The position numbers and the translations under genes are program-made. From assembly GCA_030248215.1 (NCBI GenBank), contig JASANG010002908.1:248001-312000 (forward strand): 64,000 bases of DNA. The letters are read 5' to 3'. This stretch comes from Enoplolaimus lenunculus (lineage: Eukaryota; Nematoda; Enoplea; Enoplida; Thoracostomopsidae). The notes under the pieces are model-generated. The model worked only from the letters and a program-made list of their open reading frames with translations, was not told the origin of the DNA and did no database searches. This document shows, in pieces, positions 11,591-24,328 of the stretch; position 1 is the first letter of the stretch; the number at the start of each line of letters is the position of its first letter.

Positions 11591-14116
11591 CTATTCTTCC
11601 AAAACCGTCGAAACAGCGCCGACCACGGGTGGCAAATCACTATGACGACGGCTGCCAGAGCTGTGGTGTTCACTCCCATCCAAAGATCCTCGCGAACTTC
11701 GCCTTGATCCACCACCGCCACCTCCTGACAGCAGACTTTCTTCAAACCCAGAAGCGTCAAACGAACCTCGAGAACCAGACCGTCGGACTGGTCCGGCTTG
11801 GCCGGTGACGCTTGTTAATTTTCGCCCAGCATAGCGTTGTGTCGACCGCGGCCTAGGATTCGGATTATATCGATGAACATAGATTTGTTTTTCAGTACGA
11901 ACTGCAACACTCAAATAGCAATGTGATGCGCTCAACGAATAAATTGCATCATCAACGAGACAAATTTCATGACTCACTTCTAGCTCAGATCGATCGAGAT
12001 GAACAATTTTTCCAGACTCGATATCTTCAACAAAAACGTTTCCAACTTCGTCGACCGCGATACATCCAGGTTTAGTGACCGGAACATGCGATGTTCGATG
12101 TACAATGTCGCCACCTTTGATCACAAACCGATGCAAATATCCCATACGCGATTCAACGACGAGAATTTCACAAAATTGTGCCGCGATTGAATTTTGCTGC
12201 ATTGGACTCGGCGGTGTGGGTAAGATTTGACAATTTGTAAACGCAACATTTGATCGTTTGGTAATTTCAATCCAGTCTGGCTCGTCAAAATTCAACTCTA
12301 GATAACCAGACGCTAGATGGTCGCTTGTGGCTTCGGCACCGTTTCCGCGGACTGGTTTTCTGGTTCTCAGTTTCCAAATACCCGATCCTGCGGGATCCAT
12401 TATACAAAGAAATAAATCGCCCGATTGCGGACAGCATGCAATTGATTCGCGTGCTGCGTTTTCAAATCCTGTATGTTCAGGTCCGTTTATGAATTGTACC
12501 ATGTCAATGCCGAGTGTAAGAACAGCGACGGCGCGCACCCAACGCTGACCAGCCTCGGGCGTTATAACCCGGCGAACCAGAGAAACGTAGATTTTTCCAC
12601 CGTTTGCCGGATCGTACGCAAGGCCTTGTGGCCATTTCCAATCATCTGTTGGCTCGAGCTGAAAAAAATATGTTATTTTTACATACACTTTTGTTTGGTG
12701 AATTTTGCAAACTAACACCGTTTAAATTGCTTAAATATCAATGACGAATGCGAAAAAGTTTTGAAGCAACATCGCGCACGATAATTAATCTGGAGCCAAA
12801 TACAATTTTAGTACTAAATCATACTGAAAATTTTTGTTTTTTAGCTTTGTTGGACGGCCAAGGCCTGGGTTGCTCCGAGTCGATCTACCAGTGGAGTATA
12901 ATACTTTTCGTACTCTTATGAGTACTTAAGATGAAGGGTATTATGACAATTCGTCGTTCGACAACTCGTCGCCCAACAACTTGTAATCCGAAATTTCGTC
13001 GACTCGACAATTCGTTGCCCATCATTATGCTAAAGCTAAGGCTTAGGCTTACGAATACGCTTACGATTAAGCTTGTATTTATTTATTACTTTTAGGAGAC
13101 TGTTGGGTGACAAGCTATCGGGCGACGAATTGTCGTAGATTGAAGATGAAGACTGAATTTAAACCAGATCTACACATATTTAATTCAGCTGGACATATTT
13201 GATATAAACAAAAAGTCAGTAACGTTAGTATACGTTAAGATAAAGTAAAATTTTAACCGTATACCTGTTTAATTAGTTGACTATCGTCATTAAACAATAA
13301 AATGCCTTTCACAGCATCAGCAACGACAACAAAATTATCTGGAAGCATGCATGCTTGACAGGGCTCTTCGAATTGATCGCTCGGTGCCAAGTGAAACGAA
13401 TCTAATTGAGTTTTGAGCCATTTTAGCCTAAAACAACCCGTTGGTTTCAATTGGTTCTCGTCGGGGAATCCGTGCCTAAACCAAAACATCGGATTAAGCC
13501 AGATAAGCCTTCAGCACTCAAATTTGCATATTTTTTATTACTTTTTTAAGAAAGATATAAATTTTAAATGTCAACAATTTATACGCTATTCGGCCAGTGT
13601 TACTTTTAGGGCCGTAACAGTATATTAAGTGTATTCCTAAACGTTAGCCGAAGCCTAAGCGTAGCAAAAACGTTTTCCAAAGCCTAAACCTAAGCCTAAG
13701 CAAAAAATGTAGCCTAGAATTTTAGCCTACTTTTTTTACAAACCCACCACAAACCGGCCCGGCCCTAAAAGTAACATGGGCCAACATGGGCCCGCCATTC
13801 GATGCAGTTTATGAAGCTGATTCAAATAAATATATTTGTTTTGCAAATACGGACCTTGTGTATATTATAATGTTAGACTGTCTCTGATATTGTTCTATCT
13901 GTACCTTGTGCTTCCGTTTTTCAGGTTTTCCGCTTACAAGAAACTAACAAGCTTGTGTAAACATATCTTTATTTGAAACCAGTGTTTTCGGTTGCATACA
14001 TACCCGTTAACTTTCGCTGTCTGTTTGGCCAAAGCTCGTGTCAAATCCATAATTTGTTCTTTTGCTTCGTACACTGCGTTCATTAGCTGACGTTTTTCGT
14101 CATCTGACTTGTTTGT
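11591..14116 (-). CDS. Coiled-coil/NHL-like propeller gene, 3' exons, copy A
   Basis: Exon 4 is 14116-14004, exon 5 is 13475-13265 and exon 6 is 12658-11591 (stop TAG). Exon 4 encodes a coiled-coil piece with NAVYEAKEQIMDLTRALAKQ. Exons 5-6 encode an NHL-like beta-propeller: LPDNFVVVADAVKGILLF, PQGLAYDPANGGKIYVS, CCPQSGDLFLCIMD and KPGCIAVDEVGNVFVED read as successive strand blocks. A Ser/Arg/Gly-rich tail with a six-glycine run closes the protein. Exons 5-6 are fully open and encode the same protein as copy B. Exon 4 is one base longer than in copy B (GTCAGATGAC against GTCAATGAC), which matters for joining upstream exons. Proteins with coiled coil plus NHL repeats are often RNA- or ubiquitin-linked scaffolds; no RING or B-box is seen, so the role is open. 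Confidence 0.8.
13598..13795 (-). mobile_element. TTAGGC-bearing MITE, family 2, copy in arm A
   Basis: Bounded by GTTACTTTTAGGGCCGTAAC and GGCCCTAAAAGTAACATGGG, with TAAGCCTAAGC-type units inside. It lies between exons 4 and 5. Equivalent copies sit in arms B and C. Confidence 0.8.
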
Positions 14117-14824
14117 CTGAAAACAATGATAATTATTTTGCGAGCTGGTTGGGAATTACATAGCTAACAGCCGAAATTAATACATTTTACCTACAACACT
14201 GAGCATGGCTCTTATACGCTTGCTACTCGCTAGATTTAACCTAAGTCTAAGTCTAAGCCTAAGCCTTCGTTTAAACCTACATCAAAGTATATGCCATTGT
14301 TGAAAACTAAGGTTCTATTGACCGTTTCCTTATGCAACTTCATTTTAGTTGCAGTATTTTTTACAAAAAAAGATCGGAATTTCATCGAACCATATTGGTT
14401 CGTGTGCGACCTTCACATGTTGACCTCGAAATCGTGTTATACTGTCTGCCTATGCTTAAAGTAGAACGTTAGGTTATACGTATCCTACGTTTACGTGACT
14501 TTGTCACGCATACACTTACTACAGCCTCGGTTTGCTTTTGAGTTTCAGCCGACCTAAAACATAGCACAAGCATCAAAATCAATACAACTTGCGTTATATC
14601 TCTTATAATTGTCATTAACTTTGATCAGTAGACTAGCGGATCCAGAAGGGGGACGGAGAGGTGGACGACCCCCTCAGAAATTTTTATTTGATAATATGAT
14701 AAGCCCTCTACCTTACAATTTTTCGCTGCCAATCGCATATATAGTATACAAGTAAAAATTGCGTTTCATAGCGTTTGCCAGAAATTTTATGGATCCGCCG
14801 CTGATCAGTATCTAAATCATCATA

Positions 14825-15262
14825 CTGTAGTGACCCGAATAAGAGGTGGGTAATAAGAGGAGTCCCATTTTGAGTCCCAATAAATAGGAGCCCGTATATC
14901 AAATAAGAGTCCGTAAGCGGATAGAGTCCCTAAACCCTAATTAGAGTCCATAAATGCCAATTATTCCTCATTGTAGTTTACAAATGACTCCATTACAAAA
15001 TAAAGTTGAGTTAGAAACTTTAAAGCATACTTAAGTCTTCAACATAAATTCCTAAATATAACGTTGCCTTATCGTTCAAACTATTGACACAAGACAAATA
15101 AACGTCTAACTTAACGGATTGTTGCAATACCGGATATATATCAGTAGCGAAGTGTGGCGAAGGGCGGGTTAAAAATAAATAGCAGTCCGCAACCGAATAA
15201 CAAGGGGGTCTCTCAGAGAGGCCAAATAAATATCAGTCCCCCTCTTGTTCGGTCACTACAGT
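14825..15262 (+). mobile_element. CTGTAGTGACC-type MITE, copy in arm A
   Basis: It starts CTGTAGTGACCCGAATAAGA and ends TTCGGTCACTACAG. Repeated words inside include GGAGTCCCATTTTGAGTCCC and GAGTCCATAAATG. No coding capacity was seen. Copies in arms B and C differ by scattered bases. Confidence 0.8.
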
Positions 15263-15394
15263 ACGCTGAAGGGGCAAAAAACTTAATTACAAATTCTTTG
15301 AACGCTGCCTAATCTACTCCCAATGTAAGCGTTAGAACATTAACCGATAGTTCGCGTTTGCACCAAGGTCAAAGCTCAGTACATACCCACTTGC

Positions 15395-15742
15395 TTCAGG
15401 GGTAACCGGAGGTGAAGAAACCGGAGCCGGCGAAAGTGATCCGCAGATTTTACCCGAATCGAAGTGAACCAAAATTTGGTAATAAAAATTTACACATTGG
15501 CTTACTAATTTTAGCAACAGTATTTTACTTGCTATTTTGCCGGAAATATCTTTTTGTTTAAGTTTCATTTTTATAGAATGCTCTGCAATTTAACCAAAAT
15601 TTTAACAATCCATCTGTAAGCCCGACATATGAAAAAAATTTTCACTACCGGACTTACCAGAGCCACGGGAAAAACTTTACCAGAATCGGAAGGTGGATTT
15701 TCTGCCGGGGGCAGCAGCAGACTTCCGGTTGTACCCTGTTGC
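15395..15742 (+). mobile_element. GGTGCAACCGGAGG-type element, copy in arm A
   Basis: Compared with the better copy in arm C (24901-25251), the start is corrupted. The end GACTTCCGGTTGTACCCT matches the family end ACCTCCGGTTGCACCCT. It lies next to the A/B turning point. Confidence 0.55.
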
Positions 15743-16258
15743 ATGTCCATTTTATTAAAGCTTTCCAGGAAAACGTATGAAGAAGCGGCCCATGTTAATA
15801 TAGAGGCAGAACGTGTTTCTGAGGGATAAATAGAGTAAGCTGAACGTTTGACTATTTTTTGCCTGGCTCTGGTAAGTCCGGTAGCAAAATTTTTTTCATA
15901 TGTCGGGCATTGCAGTGGGTCTGTTTAAAACTTTGGTTAAATTGCAGAGCATTCTATAAAAATGAAACTTAAACAAAAAAATATTTTGGCAATACAACAA
16001 CACACTGTTGCTAAAATTAGCAACGCCAATGTGTAAATTTTTATTACCAAATTTTGGTTCACTTCGATTCGGGTAAAATCTGCGGATCACTTTCGCCGGT
16101 CCCGGTTTCTTCACCTCCGGTCTCACCGACAAGTGGGTATGTACTGAGCTTTGGAGATTGGTGCAAACCGAACTATCGGTTAATGTTCTAACGCTTACAT
16201 TGGGAGTAGATTAGGCAGCGTTCAAATAATTTGTATTAAGTTTTTTGCCCCTTCAGCG

Positions 16259-16708
16259 TACTGTAGTGACCTTAAAACAAAGAGGGGGACTGATATTTAT
16301 TTGGCCTCCTTAGAGAGACCCCCCTTGTTATTCGGTTGCGACTGCTATTTATTTTTAACCCGCCCTTTGCTTATACTTCGCTACTGATATATATCCGGTA
16401 TTGTAACAATCCGTTAAGTTAGACGTTTTATTTGTCTTGTGTCAATAGTTTGAACGATAAGGCAACGTTATATTTAGGAATTTACGTTCTAAAACTTAAG
16501 TATGCTTTAAAGTTTCGAACTCAACTTTATTTTGTAATGGAGTCATTTGTAAACTACAATGAGGAATAATTGGCATTTATGGACTCTAATTAGGGTTTAG
16601 GGACTCTATCCGCTTATGGACTTTATTTGATATACGGGCTCCTATTGATTGGGACTCAAAATGGGACTCCTCTTATTACCCACCTCTTATTCGGGTCACT
16701 ACAGTATG
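16259..16708 (-). mobile_element. CTGTAGTGACC-type MITE, copy in arm B
   Basis: Same element as 14825-15262, inverted. It ends TTATTCGGGTCACTACAGTA. It is closer to the arm C copy than to arm A in its middle part. Confidence 0.75.
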
Positions 16709-17406
16709 ATGATTTAGATACTGATCAGCGGCGGATCCATAAAATTTCTGGCAAACGCTATGAAACGAATTTTTACTTGTATACTATATATGCGATTGGC
16801 AGCGAAAAATTGTAAGGTAGAGGGCTTATCATATTATCAAATAAAAATTTCTGAGGGGGTCGTCCCCTCTCCGTCCCCCTTCTGGATCGCTAGTTACTGA
16901 TCAAAGTTAATGACAATTATAAGAGATATAACGCAAGTTGTATTGATTTTGATGCTTGTGCTATGTTTTAGGTCGGCTGAAACTCAAAAGCAAACCGAGG
17001 CTGTAGTAAGTGTATCGTGACAAAGTCACGTAAACGTCAGGATACGTATAACCTAACGTTCTACTTTAAGCATAGGCAGACAGTATAACACGATTTCGAG
17101 GTCAACATGTGAAGGTCGCACACGAACCAATATGGTTCGATGAAATTCCGATCTTTTTTGTAAAAAATACTGCAACTAAAATGAAGTTGCATAAGGAAAC
17201 GGTCAATAGAACCTTAGTTTTCAACAATGGCATATACTTTGATGTAGGTTTAAACGAAGGCTTAGGCTTAGACTTAGACTTAGGTTAAATCTAGCGAGTA
17301 GCAAGCGTATAAGAGCCATGCTCAGTGTTGTAGGTAAAATGTATTAATTTCGGCTGTTAGCTATGTAATTCCCAACCAGTCGCAAAATAATTATCATTGT
17401 TTTCAG

Positions 17407-19931
17407 ACAAACAAGTCAATGACGAAAAACGTCAGCTAATGAACGCAGTGTACGAAGCAAAAGAACAAATTATGGATTTGACACGAGCTTTGGCCAAACA
17501 GACAGCGAAAGTTAACGGGTATGTATGCAACCGAAAACACTGGTTTCAAATAAAGATATGTTTACACAAGCTTGTTAGTTTCTTGTAAGCGGAAAACCTG
17601 AAAAACGGAAGCACAAGGTACAGATAGAACAATATCAGAGACAGTCTAACATTATAATATACACAAGGTCCGTATTTGCAAAACAAATATATTTATTTGA
17701 ATCAGCTTCATAAACTGCATCGAATGGCGGGCCCATGTTGGCCCATGTTACTTTTAGGGCCGGGCCGGTTTGTGGTGGGTTTGTAAAAAAAGTAGGCTAA
17801 AATTCTAGGCTACATTTTTTGCTTAGGCTTAGGTTTAGGCTTTGGAAAACGTTTTTGCTACGCTTAGGCTTCGGCTAACGTTTAGGAATACACTTAATAT
17901 ACTGTTACGGCCCTAAAAGTAACACTGGCCGAATAGCGTATAAATTGTTGACATTTAAAATTTATATCTTTCTTAAAAAAGTAATAAAAAATATGCAAAT
18001 TTGAGTGCTGAAGGCTTATCTGGCTTAATCCGATGTTTTGGTTTAGGCACGGATTCCCCGACGAGAACCAATTGAAACCAACGGGTTGTTTTAGGCTAAA
18101 ATGGCTCAAAACTCAATTAGATTCGTTTCACTTGGCACCGAGCGATCAATTCGAAGAGCCCTGTCAAGCATGCATGCTTCCAGATAATTTTGTTGTCGTT
18201 GCTGATGCTGTGAAAGGCATTTTATTGTTTAATGACGATAGTCAACTAATTAAACAGGTATACGGTTAAAATTTTACTTTATCTTAACGTATACTAACGT
18301 TACTGACTTTTTGTTTATATCAAATATGTCCAGCTGAATTAAATATGTGTAGATCTGGTTTAAATTCAGTCTTCATCTTCAATCTACGACAATTCGTCGC
18401 CCGATAGCTTGTCACCCAACAGTCTCCTAAAAGTAATAAATAAATACAAGCTTAATCGTAAGCGTATTCGTAAGCCTAAGCCTTAGCTTTAGCATAATGA
18501 TGGGCAACGAATTGTCGAGTCGACGAAATTTCGGATTACAAGTTGTTGGGCGACGAGTTGTCGAACGACGAATTGTCATAATACCCTTCATCTTAAGTAC
18601 TCATAAGAGTACGAAAAGTATTATACTCCACTGGTAGATCGACTCGGAGCAACCCAGGCCTTGGCCGTCCAACAAAGCTAAAAAACAAAAATTTTCAGTA
18701 TGATTTAGTACTAAAATTGTATTTGGCTCCAGATTAATTATCGTGCGCGATGTTGCTTCAAAACTTTTTCGCATTCGTCATTGATATTTAAGCAATTTAA
18801 ACGGTGTTAGTTTGCAAAATTCACCAAACAAAAGTGTATGTAAAAATAACATATTTTTTTCAGCTCGAGCCAACAGATGATTGGAAATGGCCACAAGGCC
18901 TTGCGTACGATCCGGCAAACGGTGGAAAAATCTACGTTTCTCTGGTTCGCCGGGTTATAACGCCCGAGGCTGGTCAGCGTTGGGTGCGCGCCGTCGCTGT
19001 TCTTACACTCGGCATTGACATGGTACAATTCATAAACGGACCTGAACATACAGGATTTGAAAACGCAGCACGCGAATCAATTGCATGCTGTCCGCAATCG
19101 GGCGATTTATTTCTTTGTATAATGGATCCCGCAGGATCGGGTATTTGGAAACTGAGAACCAGAAAACCAGTCCGCGGAAACGGTGCCGAAGCCACAAGCG
19201 ACCATCTAGCGTCTGGTTATCTAGAGTTGAATTTTGACGAGCCAGACTGGATTGAAATTACCAAACGATCAAATGTTGCGTTTACAAATTGTCAAATCTT
19301 ACCCACACCGCCGAGTCCAATGCAGCAAAATTCAATCGCGGCACAATTTTGTGAAATTCTCGTCGTTGAATCGCGTATGGGATATTTGCATCGGTTTGTG
19401 ATCAAAGGTGGCGACATTGTACATCGAACATCGCATGTTCCGGTCACTAAACCTGGATGTATCGCGGTCGACGAAGTTGGAAACGTTTTTGTTGAAGATA
19501 TCGAGTCTGGAAAAATTGTTCATCTCGATCGATCTGAGCTAGAAGTGAGTCATGAAATTTGTCTCGTTGATGATGCAATTTATTCGTTGAGCGCATCACA
19601 TTGCTATTTGAGTGTTGCTGTTCGTACTGAAAAACAAATCTATGTTCATCGATATAATCCGAATCCTAGGCCGCGGTCGACACAACGCTATGCTGGACGA
19701 AAATTAACAAGCGTCACCGGCCAAGCCGGACCAGTCCGACGGTCTGGTTCTCGAGGTTCGTTTGACGCTTCTGGGTTTGAAGAAAGTCTGCTGTCAGGAG
19801 GTGGCGGTGGTGGATCAAGGCGAAGTTCGCGAGGATCTTTGGATGGGAGTGAACACCACAGCTCTGGCAGCCGTCGTCATAGTGATTTGCCACCCGTGGT
19901 CGGCGCTGTTTCGACGGTTTTGGAAGAATAG
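17407..19931 (+). CDS. Coiled-coil/NHL-like propeller gene, 3' exons, copy B (inverted)
   Basis: Exon 4 is 17407-17518, exon 5 is 18047-18257 and exon 6 is 18864-19931, each with clean AG/GT borders. Exons 5-6 encode exactly the copy A protein. Exon 4 lacks one G present in A and C. In this form it continues in frame (phase 1) from the candidate exon at 25660-25587, reading DKQVNDEKRQLMNAVYEAKE. Joined to exons 1-3 and that candidate exon, the lengths sum to 828 codons plus stop. An AATAAA follows the stop at 19966-19971. No 5' exons or start codon exist on this strand, so if the inversion is real this copy has no obvious promoter. Confidence 0.75.
17735..17935 (+). mobile_element. TTAGGC-bearing MITE, family 2, copy in arm B
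   Basis: Inverted equivalent of 13598-13795: CCCATGTTACTTTTAGGGCC on the left, GGCCCTAAAAGTAACACTGG on the right, TTAGGCTTAGGTTTAGGC inside. Confidence 0.8.
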
Positions 19932-20131
19932 CAATGCCTTAATATTGACAGATTGAAAAAATAACAATAAAAATGTTGAAAGTATAACAACGAAAACATT
20001 TGAGATTAGTAGCAATTGTGTAACGAGTAATAGTAAAAATGAATAAATATTTAAATATTCAAAATAATTTAAGCATCAACGTTTAAAAAGTTTTGGATCT
20101 GCCCGGCGAACTCTTGTCCTTTCGTGGTTCT

Positions 20132-20252
20132 ATAACCCCTTCTCACATTGAGTGGCCTGTAGGCAACTCAGCGCAGTGTATATACGTTAGTATATATCGC
20201 CCCGTGTTTAACAATTGCAACACGTGTACATAGTACTTAAATCACCACAAGA
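20132..20252 (+). mobile_element. piggyBac-type MITE, truncated copy in arm B
   Basis: It starts ATAACCCCTTCTCACATTGA and runs through the family phrase CAACACGTGTACATAGTACT. Similarity stops near 20252, where arm B also ends, so the inversion breakpoint lies inside this element. Confidence 0.65.
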
Positions 20253-20627
20253 CGTGAAGCTCTCAACCGTTGCCTCTGGGTGGATACGCCTCAAAGCCTC
20301 CTGTAGTTTGATTAGCTGAGGTTCGGTAATAGAAATATTATGGTATCACCGCCTTGAAAATCCCAAATCGCTTCTCTCATTGCTCTCATATGCGTACCGA
20401 GAGAAATTACCGCACCAGGACAGCTCTATGTCCAAATCGGCTCCCTGCTGGAAATTTGTGTTAATCTTACACAGGTGTTTCTATATATAGCCTTGTACTT
20501 GTGAACGATTCAACAACATCAATTCACCTATAGGTCTCGACCAATTATTTTCTTTTATGGACGCATATGAGTAGCACAATTGTGTGAATACTGATTTGGG
20601 TATTTTTGCAAACCGGCTGGAAATTGA

Positions 20628-20894
20628 TTAACCCTTTCTCACATGAATATTTTCTATTTACCCTGAGACCTACTTTTATGCTAGCATTCGAACTCCAGTG
20701 ACTGGAGTGGGGGAGGCGTATACCATCATCACTATAACCTATAGGAGCTTGACGCTCGAGCTCGAGGGGGCTCTCACGTCTTGTGGTGATTTAGTACTAT
20801 GTACACGTGTTGCATCGTTAAACACGGTGCGATATACTAACGTATATACACTGCGCTGAGTTGCCTACAGGCCACTCAATGTGAGAGGGGTTAT
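20628..20894 (-). mobile_element. piggyBac-type MITE, copy in arm C
   Basis: TTAACCCTTTCTCACATGAA to GTGAGAGGGGTTAT, the same insertion as 11122-11390 with several one-base differences. Confidence 0.7.
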
Positions 20895-21095
20895 ACAACC
20901 ACGAAAGGACAAGAGTTCGCCGGGCAGATCCAAAACTTTTTAAACGTTGATGCTTAAATTATTTTGAATATTTAAATATTTATTCATTTTTACTATTACT
21001 CGTTACACAATTGCTACTAATCTCAAATGTTTTCGTTGTTATACTTTCAACATTTTTTATTGTTATTTTTTCAATCTGTCAATATTAAGGCATTG

Positions 21096-23619
21096 CTATT
21101 CTTCCAAAACCGTCGAAACAGCGCCGACCACGGGTGGCAAATCACTATGACGACGGCTGCCAGAGCTGTGGTGTTCACTCCCATCCAAAGATCCTCGCGA
21201 ACTTCGCCTTGATCCACCACCGCCACCTCCTGACAGCAGACTTTCTTCAAACCCAGAAGCGTCGAACGAACCTCGAGAACCAGACCGTCGGACTGGTCCG
21301 GCTTGGCCGGTGACGCTTGTTAATTTTCGCCCAGCATAGCGTTGTGTCGACCGCGGCCTAGGATTCGGATTATATCGATGAACATAGATTTGTTTTTCAG
21401 TACGAACTGCAACACTCAAATAGCAATGTGATGCGCTCAACGAATAAATTGCATCATCAACGAGACAAATTTCATGACTCACTTCTATGCTCAGATCGAT
21501 CGAGATGAACAATTTTTCCAGACTCGATATCTTCAACAAAAACGTTTCCAACTTCGTCGACCGCGATACATCCAGGTTTAGTGACCGGAACATGCGATGT
21601 TCGATGTACAATGTCGCCACCTTTGATCACAAACCGATGCAAATATCCCATACGCGATTCAACGACGAGAATTTCACAAAATTGTGCCGCGATTGAATTT
21701 TGCTGCATTGGACTCGGCGGTGTGGGTAAGATTTGACAATTTGTAAACGCAACATTTGATCGTTTGGTAATTTCAATCCAGTCTGGCTCGTCAAAATTCA
21801 ACTCAGATAACCAGACGCTAGATGGTCGCTTGTGGCTTCGGCACCGTTTCCGCGGACTGGTTTTCTGGTTCTCAGTTTCCAAATACCCGATCCTGCGGGA
21901 TCCATTATACAAAGAAATAAATCGCCCATTGCGGACAGCATGCAATTGATTCGCGTGCTGCGTTTTCAAATCCTGTATGTTCAGGTCCGTTTATGAATTG
22001 TACCATGTCAATGCCGAGTGTAAGAACAGCGACGGCGCGCACCCAACGCTGACCAGCCTCGGGCGTTATAACCCGGCGAACCAGAGAAACGTAGATTTTT
22101 CCACCGTTTGCCGGATCGTACGCAAGGCCTTGTGGCCATTTCCAATCATCTGTTGGCTCGAGCTGAAAAAAATATGTTATTTTTACATACACTTTTGTTT
22201 GGTGAATTTTGCAAACTAACACCGTTTAAATTGCTTAAATATCAATGACGAATGCGAAAAAGTTTTGAAGCAACATCGCGCACGATAATTAATCTGGAGC
22301 CAAATACAATTTTAGGACTAAATCATACTGAAAATTTTTGTTTTTTAGCTTTGTTGGACGGCCAAGGCCTGGGTTGCTCCAGTCGATCTACCAGTGGAGT
22401 ATAATACTTTTCGTACTCTTATGAGTACTTAAGATGAAGGGTATTATGACAATTCGTCGTTCGACAACTCGTCGCCCAACAACTTGTAATCCGAAATTTC
22501 GTCGACTCGACAATTCGTTGCCCATCATTATGCTAAAGCTAAGGCTTAGGCTTACGAATACGCTTACGATTAAGCTTGTATTTATTTATTACTTTTAGGA
22601 GACTGTTGGGTGACAAGCTATCGGGCGACGAATTGTCGTAGATTGAAGATGAAGACTGAATTTAAACCAGATCTACACATATTTAATTCAGCTGGACATA
22701 TTTGATATAAACAAAAAGTCAGTAACGTTAGTATACGTTAAGATAAAGTAAAATTTTAACCGTATACCTGTTTAATTAGTTGACTATCGTCATTAAACAA
22801 TAAAATGCCTTTCACAGCATCAGCAACGACAACAAAATTATCTGGAAGCATGCATGCTTGACAGGGCTCTTCGAATTGATCGCTCGGTGCCAAGTGAAAC
22901 GAATCTAATTGAGTTTTGAGCCATTTTAGCCTAAAACAACCCGTTGGTTTCAATTGGTTCTCGTCGGGGAATCCGTGCCTAAACCAAAACATCGGATTAA
23001 GCCAGATAAGCCTTCAGCACTCAAATTTGCATATTTTTTATTACTTTTTTAAGAAAGATATAAATTTTAAATGTCAACAATTTATACGCTATTCGGCCAG
23101 TGTTACTTTTAGGGCCGTAACAGTATATTAAGTGTATTCCTAAACGTTAGCCGAAGCCTAAGCGTAGCAAAAACGTTTTCCAAAGCCTAAACCTAAGCCT
23201 AAGCAAAAAATGTAGCCTAGAATTTTAGCCTACTTTTTTTACAAACCCACCACAAACCGGCCCGGCCCTAAAAGTAACATGGGCCAACATGGGCCCGCCA
23301 TTCGATGCAGTTTATGAAGCTGATTCAAATAAATATATTTGTTTTGCAAATACGGACCTTGTGTATATTATAATGTTAGACTGTCTCTGATATTGTTCTA
23401 TCTGTACCTTGTGCTTCCGTTTTTCAGGTTTTCCGCTTACAAGAAACTAACAAGCTTGTGTAAACATATCTTTATTTGAAACCAGTGTTTTCGGTTGCAT
23501 ACATACCCGTTAACTTTCGCTGTCTGTTTGGCCAAAGCTCGTGTCAAATCCATAATTTGTTCTTTTGCTTCGTACACTGCGTTCATTAGCTGACGTTTTT
23601 CGTCATCTGACTTGTTTGT
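21096..23619 (-). pseudogene. Coiled-coil/NHL-like propeller gene, 3' exons, copy C (frame-disrupted)
   Basis: Exon 4 is 23619-23507, exon 5 is 22978-22768 and exon 6 is 22162-21096. Exons 4 and 5 match copy A. Exon 6 differs from A and B by three single-base indels: one extra base near 21487, one missing near 21803 and one missing near 21928. Its propeller is therefore split into three frames. This is the copy lying in line with exons 1-3 of the gene. Either the gene's own 3' end has decayed while A and B stayed intact, or these are uncorrected sequencing indels. The indel-only pattern and the intact splice sites make the second explanation plausible. Confidence 0.65.
23093..23290 (-). mobile_element. 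TTAGGC-bearing MITE, family 2, copy in arm C
   Basis: Same position and ends as 13598-13795 in arm A. Confidence 0.8.
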
Positions 23620-24328
23620 CTGAAAACAATGATAATTATTTTGCGAGCTGGTTGGGAATTACATAGCTAACAGCCGAAATTAATACATTTTACCTACAAC
23701 ACTGAGCATGGCTCTTATACGCTTGCTACTCGCTAGATTTAACCTAAGTCTAAGTCTAAGCCTAAGCCTTCGTTTAAACCTACATCAAAGTATATGCCAT
23801 TGTTGAAAACTAAGGTTCTATTGACCGTTTCCTTATGCAACTTCATTTTAGTTGCAGTATTTTTTACAAAAAAAGATCGGAATTTCATCGAACCATATTG
23901 GTTCGTGTGCGACCTTCACATGTTGACCTCGAAATCGTGTTATACTGTCTGCCTATGCTTAAAGTAGAACGTTAGGTTATACGTATCCTGACGTTTACGT
24001 GACTTTGTCACGCATACACTTACTACAGCCTCGGTTTGCTTTTGAGTTTCAGCCGACCTAAAACATAGCACAAGCATCAAAATCAATACAACTTGCGTTA
24101 TATCTCTTATAATTGTCATTAACTTTGATCAGTAGACTAGCGGATCCAGAAGGGGGACGGAGAGGTGGACGACCCCCTCAGAAATTTTTATTTGATAATA
24201 TGATAAGCCCTCTACCTTACAATTTTTCGCTGCCAATCGCATATATAGTATACAAGTAAAAATTGCGTTTCATAGCGTTTGCCAGAAATTTTATGGATCC
24301 GCCGCTGATCAGTATCTAAATCATCATA

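Larger units (their letters stand above)
10868..15868 (-). repeat. Inverted-triplication arm A
   Basis: About 5 kb, collinear and nearly identical to arm C (20392-25382). Its segment from about 11265 to 15660 is the reverse complement of arm B. It carries exons 4-6 of the coiled-coil/propeller gene plus several MITEs. Differences are mostly single-base indels, densest near the inner end at 15330-15600. Confidence 0.9.
15862..20252 (+). repeat. Inverted-triplication arm B (reverse complement of A and C)
   Basis: About 4.4 kb of near-perfect inverted match to arm A (about 11265-15660) and arm C (about 20785-25168). Unpaired spacers are about 200 bp at the A/B turn and about 530 bp at the B/C turn. 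The stretch at 20253-20391 matches neither arm. Confidence 0.9.
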
